Origin: Vallicoccus soli
Lineage (GTDB): Bacteria; Actinomycetota; Actinomycetes; Motilibacterales; Motilibacteraceae
DNA length: 64,000 nucleotides
Direction: 5' to 3'
Assembly: GCF_003594885.1 (NCBI RefSeq)
Contig: NZ_QZEZ01000008.1
Span: 124,001 to 188,000 of the forward strand
Position numbers and translations under genes: made by a program. Under the pieces are notes generated by a model that saw only the letters and a list, made by a program, of their open reading frames with translations, was not told the origin of the DNA and ran no database searches. The stretch's first letter is position 1; each line of letters starts with the position of its first letter. Shown piece after piece: positions 1 through 8,536 of this stretch.

Positions 1-724
1 CGGCCGAGGCGGTGGCCTCGGCCGCCCGCTGCTGCTCGGCGAGGCGCGCGGCCTCGGCGACGAGCGCGTCGTGGCGGGCCCGCGCCCCGGCGACGAGGGC
101 GTCGAGCGCCTCGCGCCGGGCGCGCACGTCGTCGGCGCGCGACCGGACCGCGTCGGCCCGGCGGGCCGCGGCTCCGGCGGCGCGCTCGGCCCGGCGGGCG
201 TCGCCCTGGCGCGCCAGCAGCAGCGCCCGGTCGGCGGCGACGACCCGCTGGACGTACGCGAGCCGCTGCAGGAGGTCGCCCCGGCTCGCGAGCGCCCCGG
301 CGTACTGCCCGAGGGGCCCGCCGCCCATGTAGAGCGCGCGCACCCGCGCGGCCCGGGCGTCGTCGGCGGCGCCGGCGGCCCCGCGGGCGGCGTCCGCCCC
401 CGCCGCGGCGCCGAGGGCCCGGGCGGTGGCCGAGGAGACGTCGGCGAGCGCGGCGTCGTACGCCGCCACGGCGTCCCCGAGCCGTCGCGCGAGGTCGTCG
501 AGGTCCCGCTGGGCCTCGGCCGCCCCGGCCGCCGCACCGGCGGCGGCGGCGCCCGCGGCGGCCGCACCAGCGGCGGCCGCGGAGGCCCCGGACCCGCCCG
601 CGGGCAGCGGGGCGGCGAGCGCCGGGGCCGCGGGGACCAGGACGGCGGGGAGCAGGGCCACCGGGAGCAGCAGGGCGAGGGCGGCGGCTGCGGCGGTGCG
701 GCGGGGGAGGACCACGGGGTGCAC
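1..724 (-). CDS. Secreted coiled-coil protein, N-terminal part (RipA/NlpC-P60-like, truncated by window edge)
   Basis: About 241 codons are visible before the reading frame leaves the window, so the C-terminal domain is unseen. From a GTG at 724 the protein opens with a signal peptide (basic PRR, then an Ala/Leu core ending PALAAP), an Ala/Gly-rich linker, and a long Ala/Arg/Glu heptad region. The segment RVRALYMGGGPLGQYAGAL followed by LLQRLAYVQRV is typical of the coiled-coil stalk of actinobacterial peptidoglycan hydrolases. In those proteins the stalk precedes an NlpC/P60 or M23 catalytic domain; that identity is inference here. The ribosome site before this GTG is weak, so the start may shift slightly. 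Confidence 0.7.
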   Translation of the reverse strand, partial: MHPVVLPRRTAAAAALALLLPVALLPAVLVPAAPALAAPLPAGGSGASAAAAGAAAAGAAAAGAAAGAAEAQRDLDDLARRLGDAVAAYDAALADVSSATARALGAAAGADAARGAAGAADDARAARVRALYMGGGPLGQYAGALASRGDLLQRLAYVQRVVAADRALLLARQGDARRAERAAGAAARRADAVRSRADDVRARREALDALVAGARARHDALVAEAARLAEQQRAAEATASA

Positions 725-781
725 GTCGGCACGCCGGGGGCCCTGCTGTAGCCCGCCGCGGGCGTGCGGGAGGATCGCGCG

Positions 782-1534
782 GTGACCGTCCTGGAGCTGC
801 TCGGCGTGGCGCTGGCCGGGCTGGCGGCGGGGACGATCAACACCGTCGTGGGCTCGGGCACGCTCGTGACCTTCCCGGCGCTGCTCGCCGTCGGGCTGCC
901 GCCGGTCGTCGCCAACACGTCCAACTGCCTCGGGCTGGTCCCGGGGTCCGTCGTGGGGGCGTGGGGCTACCGGCACGAGCTGCGCGGGCAGCGGGCGCGC
1001 GCCCTGCGGTTCGGCGCGGCGTCCCTCGTCGGCGGGGTCGTCGGCGGGGTGCTCCTGCTCGCGCTGCCCGAGGACGCGTTCTCGGCGGTCGTCCCGGTGC
1101 TCATCGTCGTCGCCTGCGTGCTCGTCGTGCTCCAGCCGCGGCTCGCGCGGCGCGCGGCGCGGCGCGGCGGGGCCCGTCCGCACGGCGGCCCGCTGCTGCT
1201 GCTCGGGGTGGCGGGCACCGGGGTCTACGGCGGCTACTTCGGCGCCGCGCAGGGCGTGATCCTCATGGGCCTGCTCGGGGCGACGCTCGCGGAGGACCTG
1301 CAGCGGCTCAACGCGCTGAAGAACGTCCTCGCCGGGCTCGTCAACGCCGTCGCCGCGCTGCTGTTCATCGTCGCGGGCGAGGTCGACTACCGGGCGGCCG
1401 CGGCCGTCGCGGTGGGCGCCGCCCTCGGCGGTCTCGTGGGTGCCCGGATCGGGCGCCGGCTCTCGCCGGCGGCGCTGCGCGGCCTCGTCGTCCTCGTCGG
1501 CCTGCTGGCCGTGGCGCAGCTGGTGGTGGCGTGA
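782..1534 (+). CDS. TauE/SafE (TSUP) family sulfite/organosulfonate exporter-like membrane protein
   Basis: A 250-residue integral membrane protein with about eight hydrophobic segments. The family signature near the N-terminus (AAGTINTVVGSGTLVTFPAL) and its internal repeat around residue 150 (GVYGGYFGAAQGVILMGLL) show the two-fold pseudo-symmetry of the TSUP/TauE-SafE family, whose members move sulfite, sulfonates or small organic anions across the cytoplasmic membrane. Substrate cannot be read from sequence. The GTG at 782 is preferred over the in-frame GTG at 764 because GGGAGG ends 9 nt before it. The stop overlaps the next gene's start in GTGA, so the pair is translationally coupled. Confidence 0.88.
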   Translation: MTVLELLGVALAGLAAGTINTVVGSGTLVTFPALLAVGLPPVVANTSNCLGLVPGSVVGAWGYRHELRGQRARALRFGAASLVGGVVGGVLLLALPEDAFSAVVPVLIVVACVLVVLQPRLARRAARRGGARPHGGPLLLLGVAGTGVYGGYFGAAQGVILMGLLGATLAEDLQRLNALKNVLAGLVNAVAALLFIVAGEVDYRAAAAVAVGAALGGLVGARIGRRLSPAALRGLVVLVGLLAVAQLVVA

Positions 1535-2352
1535 CGGTGCGCGTCGTCGAGGTCGACAGCCCGGACGACCCGCGGCTCGCGGACTACGTCGGGCTCACCG
1601 ACGTCGCCCTGCGCCGGCGCCTCGAGCCCGAGCACGGGCTCTTCCTCGCCGAGGGCGAGAAGGTGGTGCGCCGCGCCGTGGCGGCGGGCTACGCCGTGCG
1701 CTCGGTCCTGCTGGGGCGCAAGTGGCTCCCCGGGCTCACCGACCTGCTCGAGGCGACCGGCGCGACGGCGTACGTCGCCGACGACGCCCTGCTGGAGCGG
1801 CTCACCGGCTTCGCGGTGCACCGCGGGGCCCTGGCCTCGGTGCAGCGCAAGCCGCTGCCGCGGGTCGAGGACCTGCTCCGCACCGCGCGGCGGGTCGCGG
1901 TGTGCGAGGACGTCGTCAGCACGACGAACCTCGGCGCGGTCTTCCGCGGCGCCGCCGCCCTCGGCATGGACGCGGTGCTGCTGACGCCGCGCTGCGCCGA
2001 CCCGCTCTACCGGCGCGCGGTGAAGGTCGGGATGGGCGCGGTCTTCTCGGTGCCCCACGCGCGCTTCGAGGCCTGGCCGGACGGGATCGACCTGCTGCGC
2101 GACGCGGGGCTGCCGGTGCTGGCCCTGACCCCCGCCGAGGGGTCGGTGGCGCTCGACGCGGTGCCGCCGCACGTGCGCGAGCGCTGCGCGCTGCTGCTGG
2201 GCACCGAGGGCGAGGGCCTCAGCGCGGAGGCGATCGCCCGCGCGGACCTGGCGGTGCGCATCCCCATGGCCCCCGGCGTGGACAGCCTCAACGTCGCCGC
2301 GGCCGCCGCCGTGGCGTTCTACGCCCTCGGGGAGCGGGGGGGCCGCGCGTGA
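1531..2352 (+). CDS. TrmH/SpoU-family RNA 2'-O-ribose methyltransferase
   Basis: A 273-residue SPOUT methyltransferase. An N-terminal substrate-binding part (HGLFLAEGEKVVRRA) is followed by the knotted SpoU domain. All three family motifs are visible: NLGAVFRGAAALGMDAVLL (motif 1, catalytic Arg), LLLGTEGEGLS (motif 2) and RIPMAPGVDSLNVAAAAAV (motif 3). It should methylate ribose 2'-OH in tRNA or 23S rRNA with S-adenosylmethionine; the target nucleotide is unknown. It overlaps TauE/SafE upstream (GTGA) and the DUF6328 gene downstream (GTGA), forming a tight three-gene operon. Confidence 0.92.
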   Translation: MTVRVVEVDSPDDPRLADYVGLTDVALRRRLEPEHGLFLAEGEKVVRRAVAAGYAVRSVLLGRKWLPGLTDLLEATGATAYVADDALLERLTGFAVHRGALASVQRKPLPRVEDLLRTARRVAVCEDVVSTTNLGAVFRGAAALGMDAVLLTPRCADPLYRRAVKVGMGAVFSVPHARFEAWPDGIDLLRDAGLPVLALTPAEGSVALDAVPPHVRERCALLLGTEGEGLSAEAIARADLAVRIPMAPGVDSLNVAAAAAVAFYALGERGGRA

Positions 2353-2837
2353 CGACGGGGGAGACGCCGCTGGAGCGGTCCGCGCGGCGCCGGGGCCAGC
2401 CCGAGGCGACGCTGCTCGACCGAAACCTCAACGAGCTGCTGCAGGAGCTGCGCGTCGCGCAGACCGGCGTGCAGATCCTCTTCGCCTTCCTGCTGACCCT
2501 GCCGTTCAACGCGCGCTTCGACGGCACCACCGAGGTCCAGCGGGTCGCGTACGTCGTCACGCTGCTGCTCAGCGCCGCCGCCACCGGCACCCTCATCGCG
2601 CCGGTGGCGTTCCACCGGCTCGTCTTCCGCCGCGGCAAGCGCGAGGAGCTCGTACGGGTCGCGAACACCCTGGCCGTCGTCGGCCTCGGCCTGCTCCTGC
2701 TCGCGGTCTCGGGGGCGGTGTTCCTCGTGGTCGACGTGGTCGTGGGCGGCACGGGTGCGGTGCTGCTGGCGGGCGGTGCGGCCGCGTGGTTCCTCGTGCT
2801 TTGGGTGCTCCTGCCGCTGCGCGCGCGCCACCGCTGA
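2349..2837 (+). CDS. DUF6328 family four-TM membrane protein
   Basis: A 162-residue protein. The N-terminal cytosolic segment ends in LNELLQELRVAQTGVQILF, the conserved entry to the domain, followed by four hydrophobic helices (residues about 38-56, 66-86, 106-128, 132-152) and a basic tail. The match to DUF6328, a family spread through actinobacteria, is by remembered sequence pattern; its function is unknown. It is coupled to the RNA methyltransferase by a GTGA overlap. Nothing in the sequence suggests a catalytic role. Confidence 0.8.
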   Translation: MTTGETPLERSARRRGQPEATLLDRNLNELLQELRVAQTGVQILFAFLLTLPFNARFDGTTEVQRVAYVVTLLLSAAATGTLIAPVAFHRLVFRRGKREELVRVANTLAVVGLGLLLLAVSGAVFLVVDVVVGGTGAVLLAGGAAAWFLVLWVLLPLRARHR

Positions 2838-2845
2838 GCCCCCGG

Positions 2846-3154
2846 TCACCGCCGGAAGCGCGCCACCAGCCCCGCGAGGAGCGCGCCGAGGAAGGCGCCG
2901 GCGAGCCCGCTGAGCCCGCCGAGGAACGGCACGAAGAGGAACACCACGCCCACCACGGCGGCGATGGCCGCGGCGGGCACGATGGCCGCGGTCGCCGCCT
3001 GCCGGAGCCCGGCGCCGCGCGGCGCGCGCGGTGCGGGCGCCGAGGCCCCGCCGCGGGCGGGGCGCGCGGGGCGGCCCTGCGCCGACCCGCCGGAGAGGGA
3101 GCGGTCGACCTCCGCGAGGAGGGCGTCGATGTCGTCGGGGTCGCGTCCGGGCAT
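2846..3154 (-). CDS. Small one/two-TM hypothetical protein
   Basis: A 102-residue protein. The first 25 residues are acidic (DPDDIDALLAEVDRSL), then comes a Pro/Arg/Ala-rich linker, then a hydrophobic C-terminal half (AATAAIVPAAAIAAVVGVVF and GLSGLAGAFLGALLAGLV) likely to form two helices, ending RFRR. I do not recognise a named family. It converges on the DUF6328 gene with only 8 nt between the stops. The ATG at 3154 is the only good start in frame. Confidence 0.65.
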   Translation of the reverse strand: MPGRDPDDIDALLAEVDRSLSGGSAQGRPARPARGGASAPAPRAPRGAGLRQAATAAIVPAAAIAAVVGVVFLFVPFLGGLSGLAGAFLGALLAGLVARFRR

Positions 3155-3236
3155 GCCCCCATGCTCGCCCCTGCGCGCCGCGAGGTCGAGCCGCGCGCGG
3201 CGATCCCGGGGTCCGCTCAGGGACCTCCCCGAGGGG

Positions 3237-4322
3237 TCAGGCGCCGACCTCCACGCCCTGCAGCTCCACGCCGCGGTGGGCGGCGAGCCGCTCGGCCTGC
3301 CCCTGGGCGCCGTCGAGGGCGGCGGGGTCCCAGAGGTCCAGCTGCACCCGCAGCCGGCGCCCGGCGGCCCGGGGGCGCCACAACCCGGCGAGCTCGCCGT
3401 CGTGCAGGACGGCGCCGGGGCGCCCGAGCACCGGCCACAGCGCCTTCGCGCGGGCCCGGTCGGGCACGAGCAGGCTGCGGTCGCGCGCCTGCAGGAGCAG
3501 GTCGTACGGCCCGAGCAGGCGCGTCCCGCGGACCGGTCCGGCGGCGAGCCGGTCGGCGTCGGCCGCGAGCACCCAGCGCCGCTCGCCGTCGACCCGCACC
3601 TCGAGCGCGTCCTGCGGCCAGCGGGCCCGCACGTCGGCCACCGGCGCGTCGAGGTAGCCGGCGACGAGCTGCGGCGTCGCCGGGCCGAGGAACCGCAGGC
3701 AGCCGCGCACCACGTCCAGGTGCGCGGGCACGTCGTCCGCGGGGGCGAAGCCGGGCACGGGGCGCAGCACGGGCGGGCTCGTCCCGGGTTCGAGCTCGAG
3801 GCCGGCGCGCAGCGCGGCGAGCCGGAACGGCTGCTCGAAGAGGTGCACCGCACCGCACGGCCGGCAGTGGCGCACGTACGGGGCGGGCAGCGCGTCGGAG
3901 ACCGCGCGCGAGACCTCGCCCTTGACCCGCGGGGCGGGGACCGCCGCGCGCATCGCCCCGGCGACGGCGTCGAGGGCGTCGAGGACGGGGATCCCGGCGG
4001 CCTTCAGCGGCTTGCTCGCGTCGTACACCCGCTTGGCCGCGTCGGCCTCCCCGAACGGCGCCACCGCCGCCGCCACGCCGGGCAGGTCCTGCCGCCGGTA
4101 CGCGTGCGGCGCGCCCCGCACGGACCACACGAGCGCCAGGTGCCCGCCGGCGGTCCGCGCCCGGCGCACGCCCCGCAGGGCGAGGGCCCACGCGGCGCCG
4201 TCGGGGCCGGTGTCCTGCACGCCGAGGTCGAGGACGGCCGCGTCGTCGGCCGACCCCTCCTCCCGGTCGAGCTCCTGCGCCCGGACCCGGAACGCCAGCA
4301 CCTGCCCCCGCGGCACGTCCAC
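3237..4322 (-). CDS. Winged-helix DNA-binding domain protein (HTH_42, AlkZ-like DNA glycosylase family)
   Basis: A 361-residue protein in the winged-helix family that includes the AlkZ/YcaQ interstrand-crosslink DNA glycosylases. Visible features are an N-terminal region with LALVWSVRGAPHAY, a middle winged-helix segment (CLRFLGPATPQLVAGYLDAP) and the C-terminal GTRLLGPYDLLLQARDRSLL stretch typical of actinobacterial HTH_42 proteins. Family members open tandem winged helices around damaged DNA; whether this copy is a glycosylase is uncertain because I cannot confidently place the catalytic Gln motif. It starts with GTG and stands alone on the minus strand. Confidence 0.75.
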   Translation of the reverse strand: MDVPRGQVLAFRVRAQELDREEGSADDAAVLDLGVQDTGPDGAAWALALRGVRRARTAGGHLALVWSVRGAPHAYRRQDLPGVAAAVAPFGEADAAKRVYDASKPLKAAGIPVLDALDAVAGAMRAAVPAPRVKGEVSRAVSDALPAPYVRHCRPCGAVHLFEQPFRLAALRAGLELEPGTSPPVLRPVPGFAPADDVPAHLDVVRGCLRFLGPATPQLVAGYLDAPVADVRARWPQDALEVRVDGERRWVLAADADRLAAGPVRGTRLLGPYDLLLQARDRSLLVPDRARAKALWPVLGRPGAVLHDGELAGLWRPRAAGRRLRVQLDLWDPAALDGAQGQAERLAAHRGVELQGVEVGA

Positions 4323-4384
4323 CCGGCGACGCTACCGCCCGCCCCCACCCCGCCGCGATCGTGCGCGCACGGTGGCGCGTGCGG

Positions 4385-4618
4385 TCAGTCCCGGCTGCGG
4401 GCCCCCTCGCGGGTGCGGCCCAGGTCGACGTCGCGCTCGGGGTGCCGGCGGAGGTACTCCTGCTCGAGGGCCGCCGTGCGGCCCGTGTGCGCGGACAGGG
4501 CGTCGCCCGAACCGTGCAGGAACGTCTCGTGGCGCGTCTCGTGCAGGTGGGCCAGCTCGCGCACGAGGTCGGCCTCGTCGAGGGTGCTGGGGTCGATGCC
4601 GTGCGCGCTGTCCGCCAT
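4385..4618 (-). CDS. DUF6158 family small protein
   Basis: A 77-residue soluble protein matching the actinobacterial DUF6158 pattern: DPSTLDEADLVRELAHLHETR, then HGSGDALSAHT and LEQEYLRRHPERDVD. It is strongly charged and probably all helical. The ATG at 4618 has a good ribosome site (CCAGGAGGAGCACCGC before ATG). Function is unknown. It lies downstream of the heptose operon on the same strand, but 176 nt separate them and it probably has its own promoter. Confidence 0.85.
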   Translation of the reverse strand: MADSAHGIDPSTLDEADLVRELAHLHETRHETFLHGSGDALSAHTGRTAALEQEYLRRHPERDVDLGRTREGARSRD

Positions 4619-4794
4619 GCGGTGCTCCTCCTGGTGGTCGGGCCCGGCCGGGTCGGCCCGTGGTCGGGGGCCGGGACGCCAGCCGCGTACCCGGGGGCGC
4701 GACGGGCCTAACGCCGCCGCGGCGAGGTGCATGGTCGCCGCCGGGGAGCCGCACGGTCGCGGGCGGGGAGCTGCAGGGTCACGACAGGGCGGGT

Positions 4795-5718
4795 TCAGGG
4801 GAGCAGGCGCCGCGCGGCGGCGAGGACCTCGTCGACGGTGATCCGCAGGGTGAGGGGGTCGGGGACGCCCGCCCGCCCGCCGCCGCCGGTGTCGACGCCC
4901 TCGACGCCGTGCCACAGCACGGCGTGCCGCTCGGGGTGCACGAGGGGCGCCCAGCGCCCGGGCGGCTCGGGCCCGAAGAGGTGCACGGCGGGGGCGCCGC
5001 AGGCCGTGGCGAGGTGCCCGACGCCCGTGTCGCCGACGACGACGAGCGCCGCCGACTGCAGCAGCGCGACCATGCCGGGCAGGTCGAGCGCGCCGGCGAG
5101 GACCGCGCCGGGGCCGAGCCCGCGGGCGACCTCCTCGGCGAGGGGGCGCTCGGGCGCCGAGCCGGTGACGACGACGCGCCGCCCCTCGGACGCCAGCGCC
5201 CGGGCGACCGCGGCGAAGCGCTCGGCCGGCCAGCGCCGCGCCGCGTACGCCGCGCCGGGGTGGACCACGACCGCCCCCTCGACCGCGGGGGCGTCCTGGG
5301 CCGGCGGCAGCAGCAGGTCGGCGGGGTCGAGCTCGTACGACGGCACCAGGCGGGCCCAGCGCCGCACCTCGTGCTCGCGCTCGTCCCACGCGGGACCGGG
5401 CACCCCCGGCACGTCGGGGTGGGCGAAGGCGACGAGGCGCGCCGGGCGGGTGGCCAGCAGCAGGCGGTGGCTCCGCGGCCCGCGCCCGTGCAGGTTGACC
5501 GCGACGTGCCCGTCGCCGGTCCACGCGAGCGGGGCGAGGTCCTCGCCGGCGGGCACGACCTCGTCGACCACCCCGGCGCGCCGCAGGAGCCCGCCGGCGG
5601 CAGGGCCGGTGGCGAGCACGACGCGGGCCCCCGGCCAGGCGCGGCGCAGGCCGCGCAGGGCCGGGAGCCCGGTGAGCGCGTCCCCGAGCCCGAGGGCCCG
5701 CAGGACGAGGAGCCTCAC
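4795..5718 (-). CDS. Glycosyltransferase family 9 (ADP-heptosyltransferase-like), last gene of heptose operon
   Basis: A 307-residue GT-B enzyme. The N-terminal Rossmann half begins RLLVLRALGLGDALTGLPAL, the classic GT9 opening with the Gly-Asp dipeptide. The C-terminal nucleotide-sugar half carries VVVHPGAAYAARRWP and the donor motif VVVGDTGVGHLATACGAPAVHLFG. GT9 enzymes use ADP-heptose as donor in lipopolysaccharide core assembly; presence beside gmhA/hldE/gmhB homologues supports ADP-heptose use here. The GTG at 5718 overlaps the SDR stop by 4 nt. The acceptor is unknown; with no outer-membrane genes in view, a cell-wall polysaccharide, exopolysaccharide or glycolipid is more likely than LPS. 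Confidence 0.88.
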   Translation of the reverse strand: MRLLVLRALGLGDALTGLPALRGLRRAWPGARVVLATGPAAGGLLRRAGVVDEVVPAGEDLAPLAWTGDGHVAVNLHGRGPRSHRLLLATRPARLVAFAHPDVPGVPGPAWDEREHEVRRWARLVPSYELDPADLLLPPAQDAPAVEGAVVVHPGAAYAARRWPAERFAAVARALASEGRRVVVTGSAPERPLAEEVARGLGPGAVLAGALDLPGMVALLQSAALVVVGDTGVGHLATACGAPAVHLFGPEPPGRWAPLVHPERHAVLWHGVEGVDTGGGGRAGVPDPLTLRITVDEVLAAARRLLP

Positions 5719-6398
5719 GGGTAGGAGGGCTCCTCCGACGTCGTGATGACGAGCTCGCGGACCTCGCAGCCCGCGGGCTGCTGCAGGGCGAAGAGCACGG
5801 CCTGCGCGACGTTCGCCGGGTCGTTGAGCTTGGCGTCGGGGCCGGGCTTGTACTGCTCGGTGCGCCCGTCGAAGAAGGCGGTCGCCATGCCCGAGGGGAC
5901 GAGCAGGGTCACGCCGACCTGGCCCTTGGTCTCGGCGGCGAGCGCGCGGGTGAAGCCGATGACGCCGAACTTCGAGGCGCAGTACGCCGTCGCGTCCGAG
6001 ACCGCCTTGAGCCCGAGGCTCGAGGACACGGTGACGACCTTGCCCTGGACCCGCTCGAGGTAGGGCAGCGCGGCGCGCACGACGGCGGCCGTGCCGAGCA
6101 GGTTGACGAGCACGACCTTGTCCCACTGCTCGCCGGGGATGTCGACGAGCCGGCCGCAGGCGTCGGTGCCGGCCGCGGTGAGGACCGCGTCGAGCCCGCC
6201 GTGCCGCTCGGCCACCCGGCGCACGGCCTCCTCGGCGGCCCGGGTGTCCGACAGGTCGACGACCTCGTGGTCGACCCCGTCCGCCGGGGCGTTCACGTCG
6301 AGGACGACCGGCGTGCCGCCGGCCTTGGCGACGGCCTCGACGGTCGCGGCGCCGAGGCCGGACGAGCCGCCGGTGATGAGCACGGTCCCGAGTGCCAA
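5715..6398 (-). CDS. Short-chain dehydrogenase/reductase in heptose operon
   Basis: A 227-residue classical SDR. The cofactor motif TGGSSGLG sits near residue 9, a Ser-rich strand (VVTVSSSLGL) carries the catalytic Ser, and YCASK gives the Tyr-Lys pair. It is not HldD: that epimerase is an extended SDR of over 300 residues. It sits between hldE (42 nt away) and a GT9 gene (4-nt overlap), so it may reduce, oxidise or otherwise tailor the sugar, or serve an unrelated reaction. The ATG at 6398 has AAGGAGGAGTGCGTTGGC before it, a good ribosome site at slightly long spacing. Confidence 0.88.
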   Translation of the reverse strand: MALGTVLITGGSSGLGAATVEAVAKAGGTPVVLDVNAPADGVDHEVVDLSDTRAAEEAVRRVAERHGGLDAVLTAAGTDACGRLVDIPGEQWDKVVLVNLLGTAAVVRAALPYLERVQGKVVTVSSSLGLKAVSDATAYCASKFGVIGFTRALAAETKGQVGVTLLVPSGMATAFFDGRTEQYKPGPDAKLNDPANVAQAVLFALQQPAGCEVRELVITTSEEPSYP

Positions 6399-6440
6399 CG
6401 CACTCCTCCTTGGTTCGTTCGTACGGGGGTCGGGGTCGCC

Positions 6441-7889
6441 CTAGCGGGGCGCGCCGCTGGTGATGCGGGTGACGAGGCCGGTCGTGGAGCGCCCGTCGAG
6501 GTACGGCAGCACCACGGGCTGCCCGCCCCACGAGCGGACCAGGTCGGACTCGGGCAGGGCGACGTCGGCGTAGTCCCCGCCCTTGGCCCACACGTCGGGG
6601 CGCAGCCGGTCGAGCACGGCCTCGGGCGTGTCCTCGTCGAACACCACGACGGCGTCGACGCACTCGAGCGCCTCGAGGACCCGCGCGCGGTCCCCGGCGG
6701 TGACCAGCGGCCGCGTGGGCCCCTTGAGCCGCGAGACCGAGGCGTCGGAGTTGAGGCAGACGACGAGCGCGTCGCCGAGGGCGCGGGCCGCGCGCAGCGT
6801 CGCCACGTGGCCGGCGTGCAGCAGGTCGAAGCAGCCGCCGGTCGCCACCACGGTGCCACCGGCCCCGACCGCGGCGCGCACCCGGCGCGCGACGTCCTCG
6901 GGCGTCGAGGTGCCGGGCGCGGCGGTGCCGGGCGCGGGGGCGGTGCCGGCCGGCGGGGCCGCGGCCGGCGCGCCGGAGGGCTCGTCCCGCACCTCCACCG
7001 ACGCAGCGCCGCCGGCGGCGACGAAGGCGGCGGCCGTGGCCACCGCGTGCGTCAGGGCGTCGGACAGCCCGCCGCCGTGGGCGAGCGACTGGGCCGCCGC
7101 GGTGGCGAAGCGGTCGCCCGCCCCGCAGCTGTCCCCGTGCGCGGCGAAGGGGGCCGGGGCGACGACGGGCGTGCCCTGGCCGTACGACAGGAGCGCGCCG
7201 CGCGCGCCGAGCGTCACCGCGACGGCGCCGGCGCGCCAGCGCCGCACCAGCGCGGCGGCGCGCGCCTCGGCCGCGGCGAGGGGCGCCGCGGGCAGGTCGT
7301 CGAGCGGGCCGCCGAGGCGCTGGGCCTCGTCCGCGTTCGGCGTGACGAGGGTCGCCCCCGGGACGGGGGCGGCGCCGCGCGGGTGCGGGTCCCACACGAG
7401 GGGCACGCCGTGCGGGCGCTCCTGCAGGGCCGCGCGCACCTCGGGCAGCGAGGTCGTCCCGCCGCCGTAGTCGCTGACGAGCACCGCGCCCGCCCCGGCC
7501 AGGACCTCGCGCAGCCGCTCGGCCGCGCCGCTCGCGTCGGGGGCGCCGGGCCCGCCGCGGTCGAGGCGCACCAGCGAGGTGCCGCCCGCGCGCACCCGCA
7601 CCTTCTCGCGCGTGCCGTGCGCGTCGGGCAGCGCCACGAGGGTCACGACGGGGGAGAGCAGGGCGCGCAGCCGCTGCGCGGCCGCGTCGTCGCCGAGCGC
7701 GGTGACGAGCACGACCTCGTCGCCGTCGCGCGCGGCGAGCAGGGCGGCCAGGCCCGCGCCCCCGGGGCGCACGCGCTCGCGCTCCACGTCGAGGACGGGG
7801 GCGGGGGCGTCCGGGCACAGCCGCGTCGTCGTGCCCTCGACGTCGACGTCGAGCAGGACGTCGCCGACGACGACCAGGGGCCCGCTCAC
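6441..7889 (-). CDS. hldE: HldE-type bifunctional heptose-7-phosphate kinase / heptose-1-phosphate adenylyltransferase
   Basis: A 482-residue two-domain protein. Residues about 1-300 form a PfkB-family sugar kinase (GDVLLDVDVEG near the N-terminus, VTPNADEAQRL, anion hole and catalytic Asp in CGAGDRFATAA). A Pro/Ala-rich linker of about 45 residues follows, then a cytidylyltransferase-fold domain with GGCFDLLHAGHV (HxGH nucleotide-binding motif) and RPDVWAKGGDY. In Gram-negative bacteria HldE phosphorylates D,D-heptose 7-phosphate at C1 and, after GmhB action, adenylates the 1-phosphate. Both halves look intact. It overlaps gmhA by 4 nt (GTGA). The long linker is unusual compared with compact proteobacterial HldE. 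Confidence 0.92.
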   Translation of the reverse strand: MSGPLVVVGDVLLDVDVEGTTTRLCPDAPAPVLDVERERVRPGGAGLAALLAARDGDEVVLVTALGDDAAAQRLRALLSPVVTLVALPDAHGTREKVRVRAGGTSLVRLDRGGPGAPDASGAAERLREVLAGAGAVLVSDYGGGTTSLPEVRAALQERPHGVPLVWDPHPRGAAPVPGATLVTPNADEAQRLGGPLDDLPAAPLAAAEARAAALVRRWRAGAVAVTLGARGALLSYGQGTPVVAPAPFAAHGDSCGAGDRFATAAAQSLAHGGGLSDALTHAVATAAAFVAAGGAASVEVRDEPSGAPAAAPPAGTAPAPGTAAPGTSTPEDVARRVRAAVGAGGTVVATGGCFDLLHAGHVATLRAARALGDALVVCLNSDASVSRLKGPTRPLVTAGDRARVLEALECVDAVVVFDEDTPEAVLDRLRPDVWAKGGDYADVALPESDLVRSWGGQPVVLPYLDGRSTTGLVTRITSGAPR

Positions 7890-8536
7890 GCCGGCACCTC
7901 CCGCGCCGCCGCGGCGAGGCCGCTGAGGTCGAGCACCTGCGCGGGCCGCCGCGCCACCCCGAGGGCGACGTCGACGGCGCCGGCGAGCATGTGCACCGCC
8001 ACGAGGTGCAGCTCCTGCACGGTCGCGGTGGAGGGGGCGTCCACGCACACCGCCTCGTCGGCCGCCCGGGACAGGTCGTTGGGGCCGGGGCCGGTGAGCG
8101 CCCAGACCCGCAGCCCCGCGCGCCGGCCCGCCTCGGCGGCCGCCACGACGTTGCGGCTGCGCCCCGACGTCGACAGGAGGACGAGGACGTCGCCGGGGCG
8201 CCCGTGGGCGCGCACCTGCCGCGCGTAGACCTCGTCCGGGCCGTAGTCGTTGAGGATCGCCGTGAGGCTCGACGTCTCCGCGTGCAGGCTCAGGGCCGAG
8301 AGCGGCTCGCGGTCCTCCACGTAGCGGCCCACGAGCTCCGCCGTGAGGTGCTGCGCCTCCGCCGCGCTGCCGCCGTTGCCGGCCGCGAGCAGCCGCGCGC
8401 CGCCGCGCAGCGCGGCGGCCAGCTCGCGGCCCCAGCGGTCGAGGGCGTCGGCGTGCGGGGCGAAGGCGTCCAGGCTCTCGCGCAGGTGGCGCAGGTGCCC
8501 GGCCGAGGAGCCGGCGGTGGGCAGGCAGCCGCTCAC
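7886..8536 (-). CDS. gmhA: GmhA-type phosphoheptose isomerase (SIS domain)
   Basis: A 216-residue SIS-domain isomerase. Diagnostic segments are AGNGGSAAEAQHLTAELVGR, LLSTSGRSRNVVAAAEAG and the C-terminal STATVQELHLVAVHML helix that supplies active-site Gln/Glu and His in GmhA. It should convert sedoheptulose 7-phosphate to D-glycero-D-manno-heptose 7-phosphate, the entry step to ADP-heptose. It is joined to its neighbours on both sides by 4-nt GTGA overlaps, so its dosage is tied to the kinase/adenylyltransferase downstream. Confidence 0.93.
   Translation of the reverse strand: MSGCLPTAGSSAGHLRHLRESLDAFAPHADALDRWGRELAAALRGGARLLAAGNGGSAAEAQHLTAELVGRYVEDREPLSALSLHAETSSLTAILNDYGPDEVYARQVRAHGRPGDVLVLLSTSGRSRNVVAAAEAGRRAGLRVWALTGPGPNDLSRAADEAVCVDAPSTATVQELHLVAVHMLAGAVDVALGVARRPAQVLDLSGLAAAAREVPA

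Noticed and set aside
4619-4794. Extra small gene or terminator behind the heptose operon
   Set aside because: No frame with plausible composition and ribosome site, and no convincing stem; only short GC-rich repeats.
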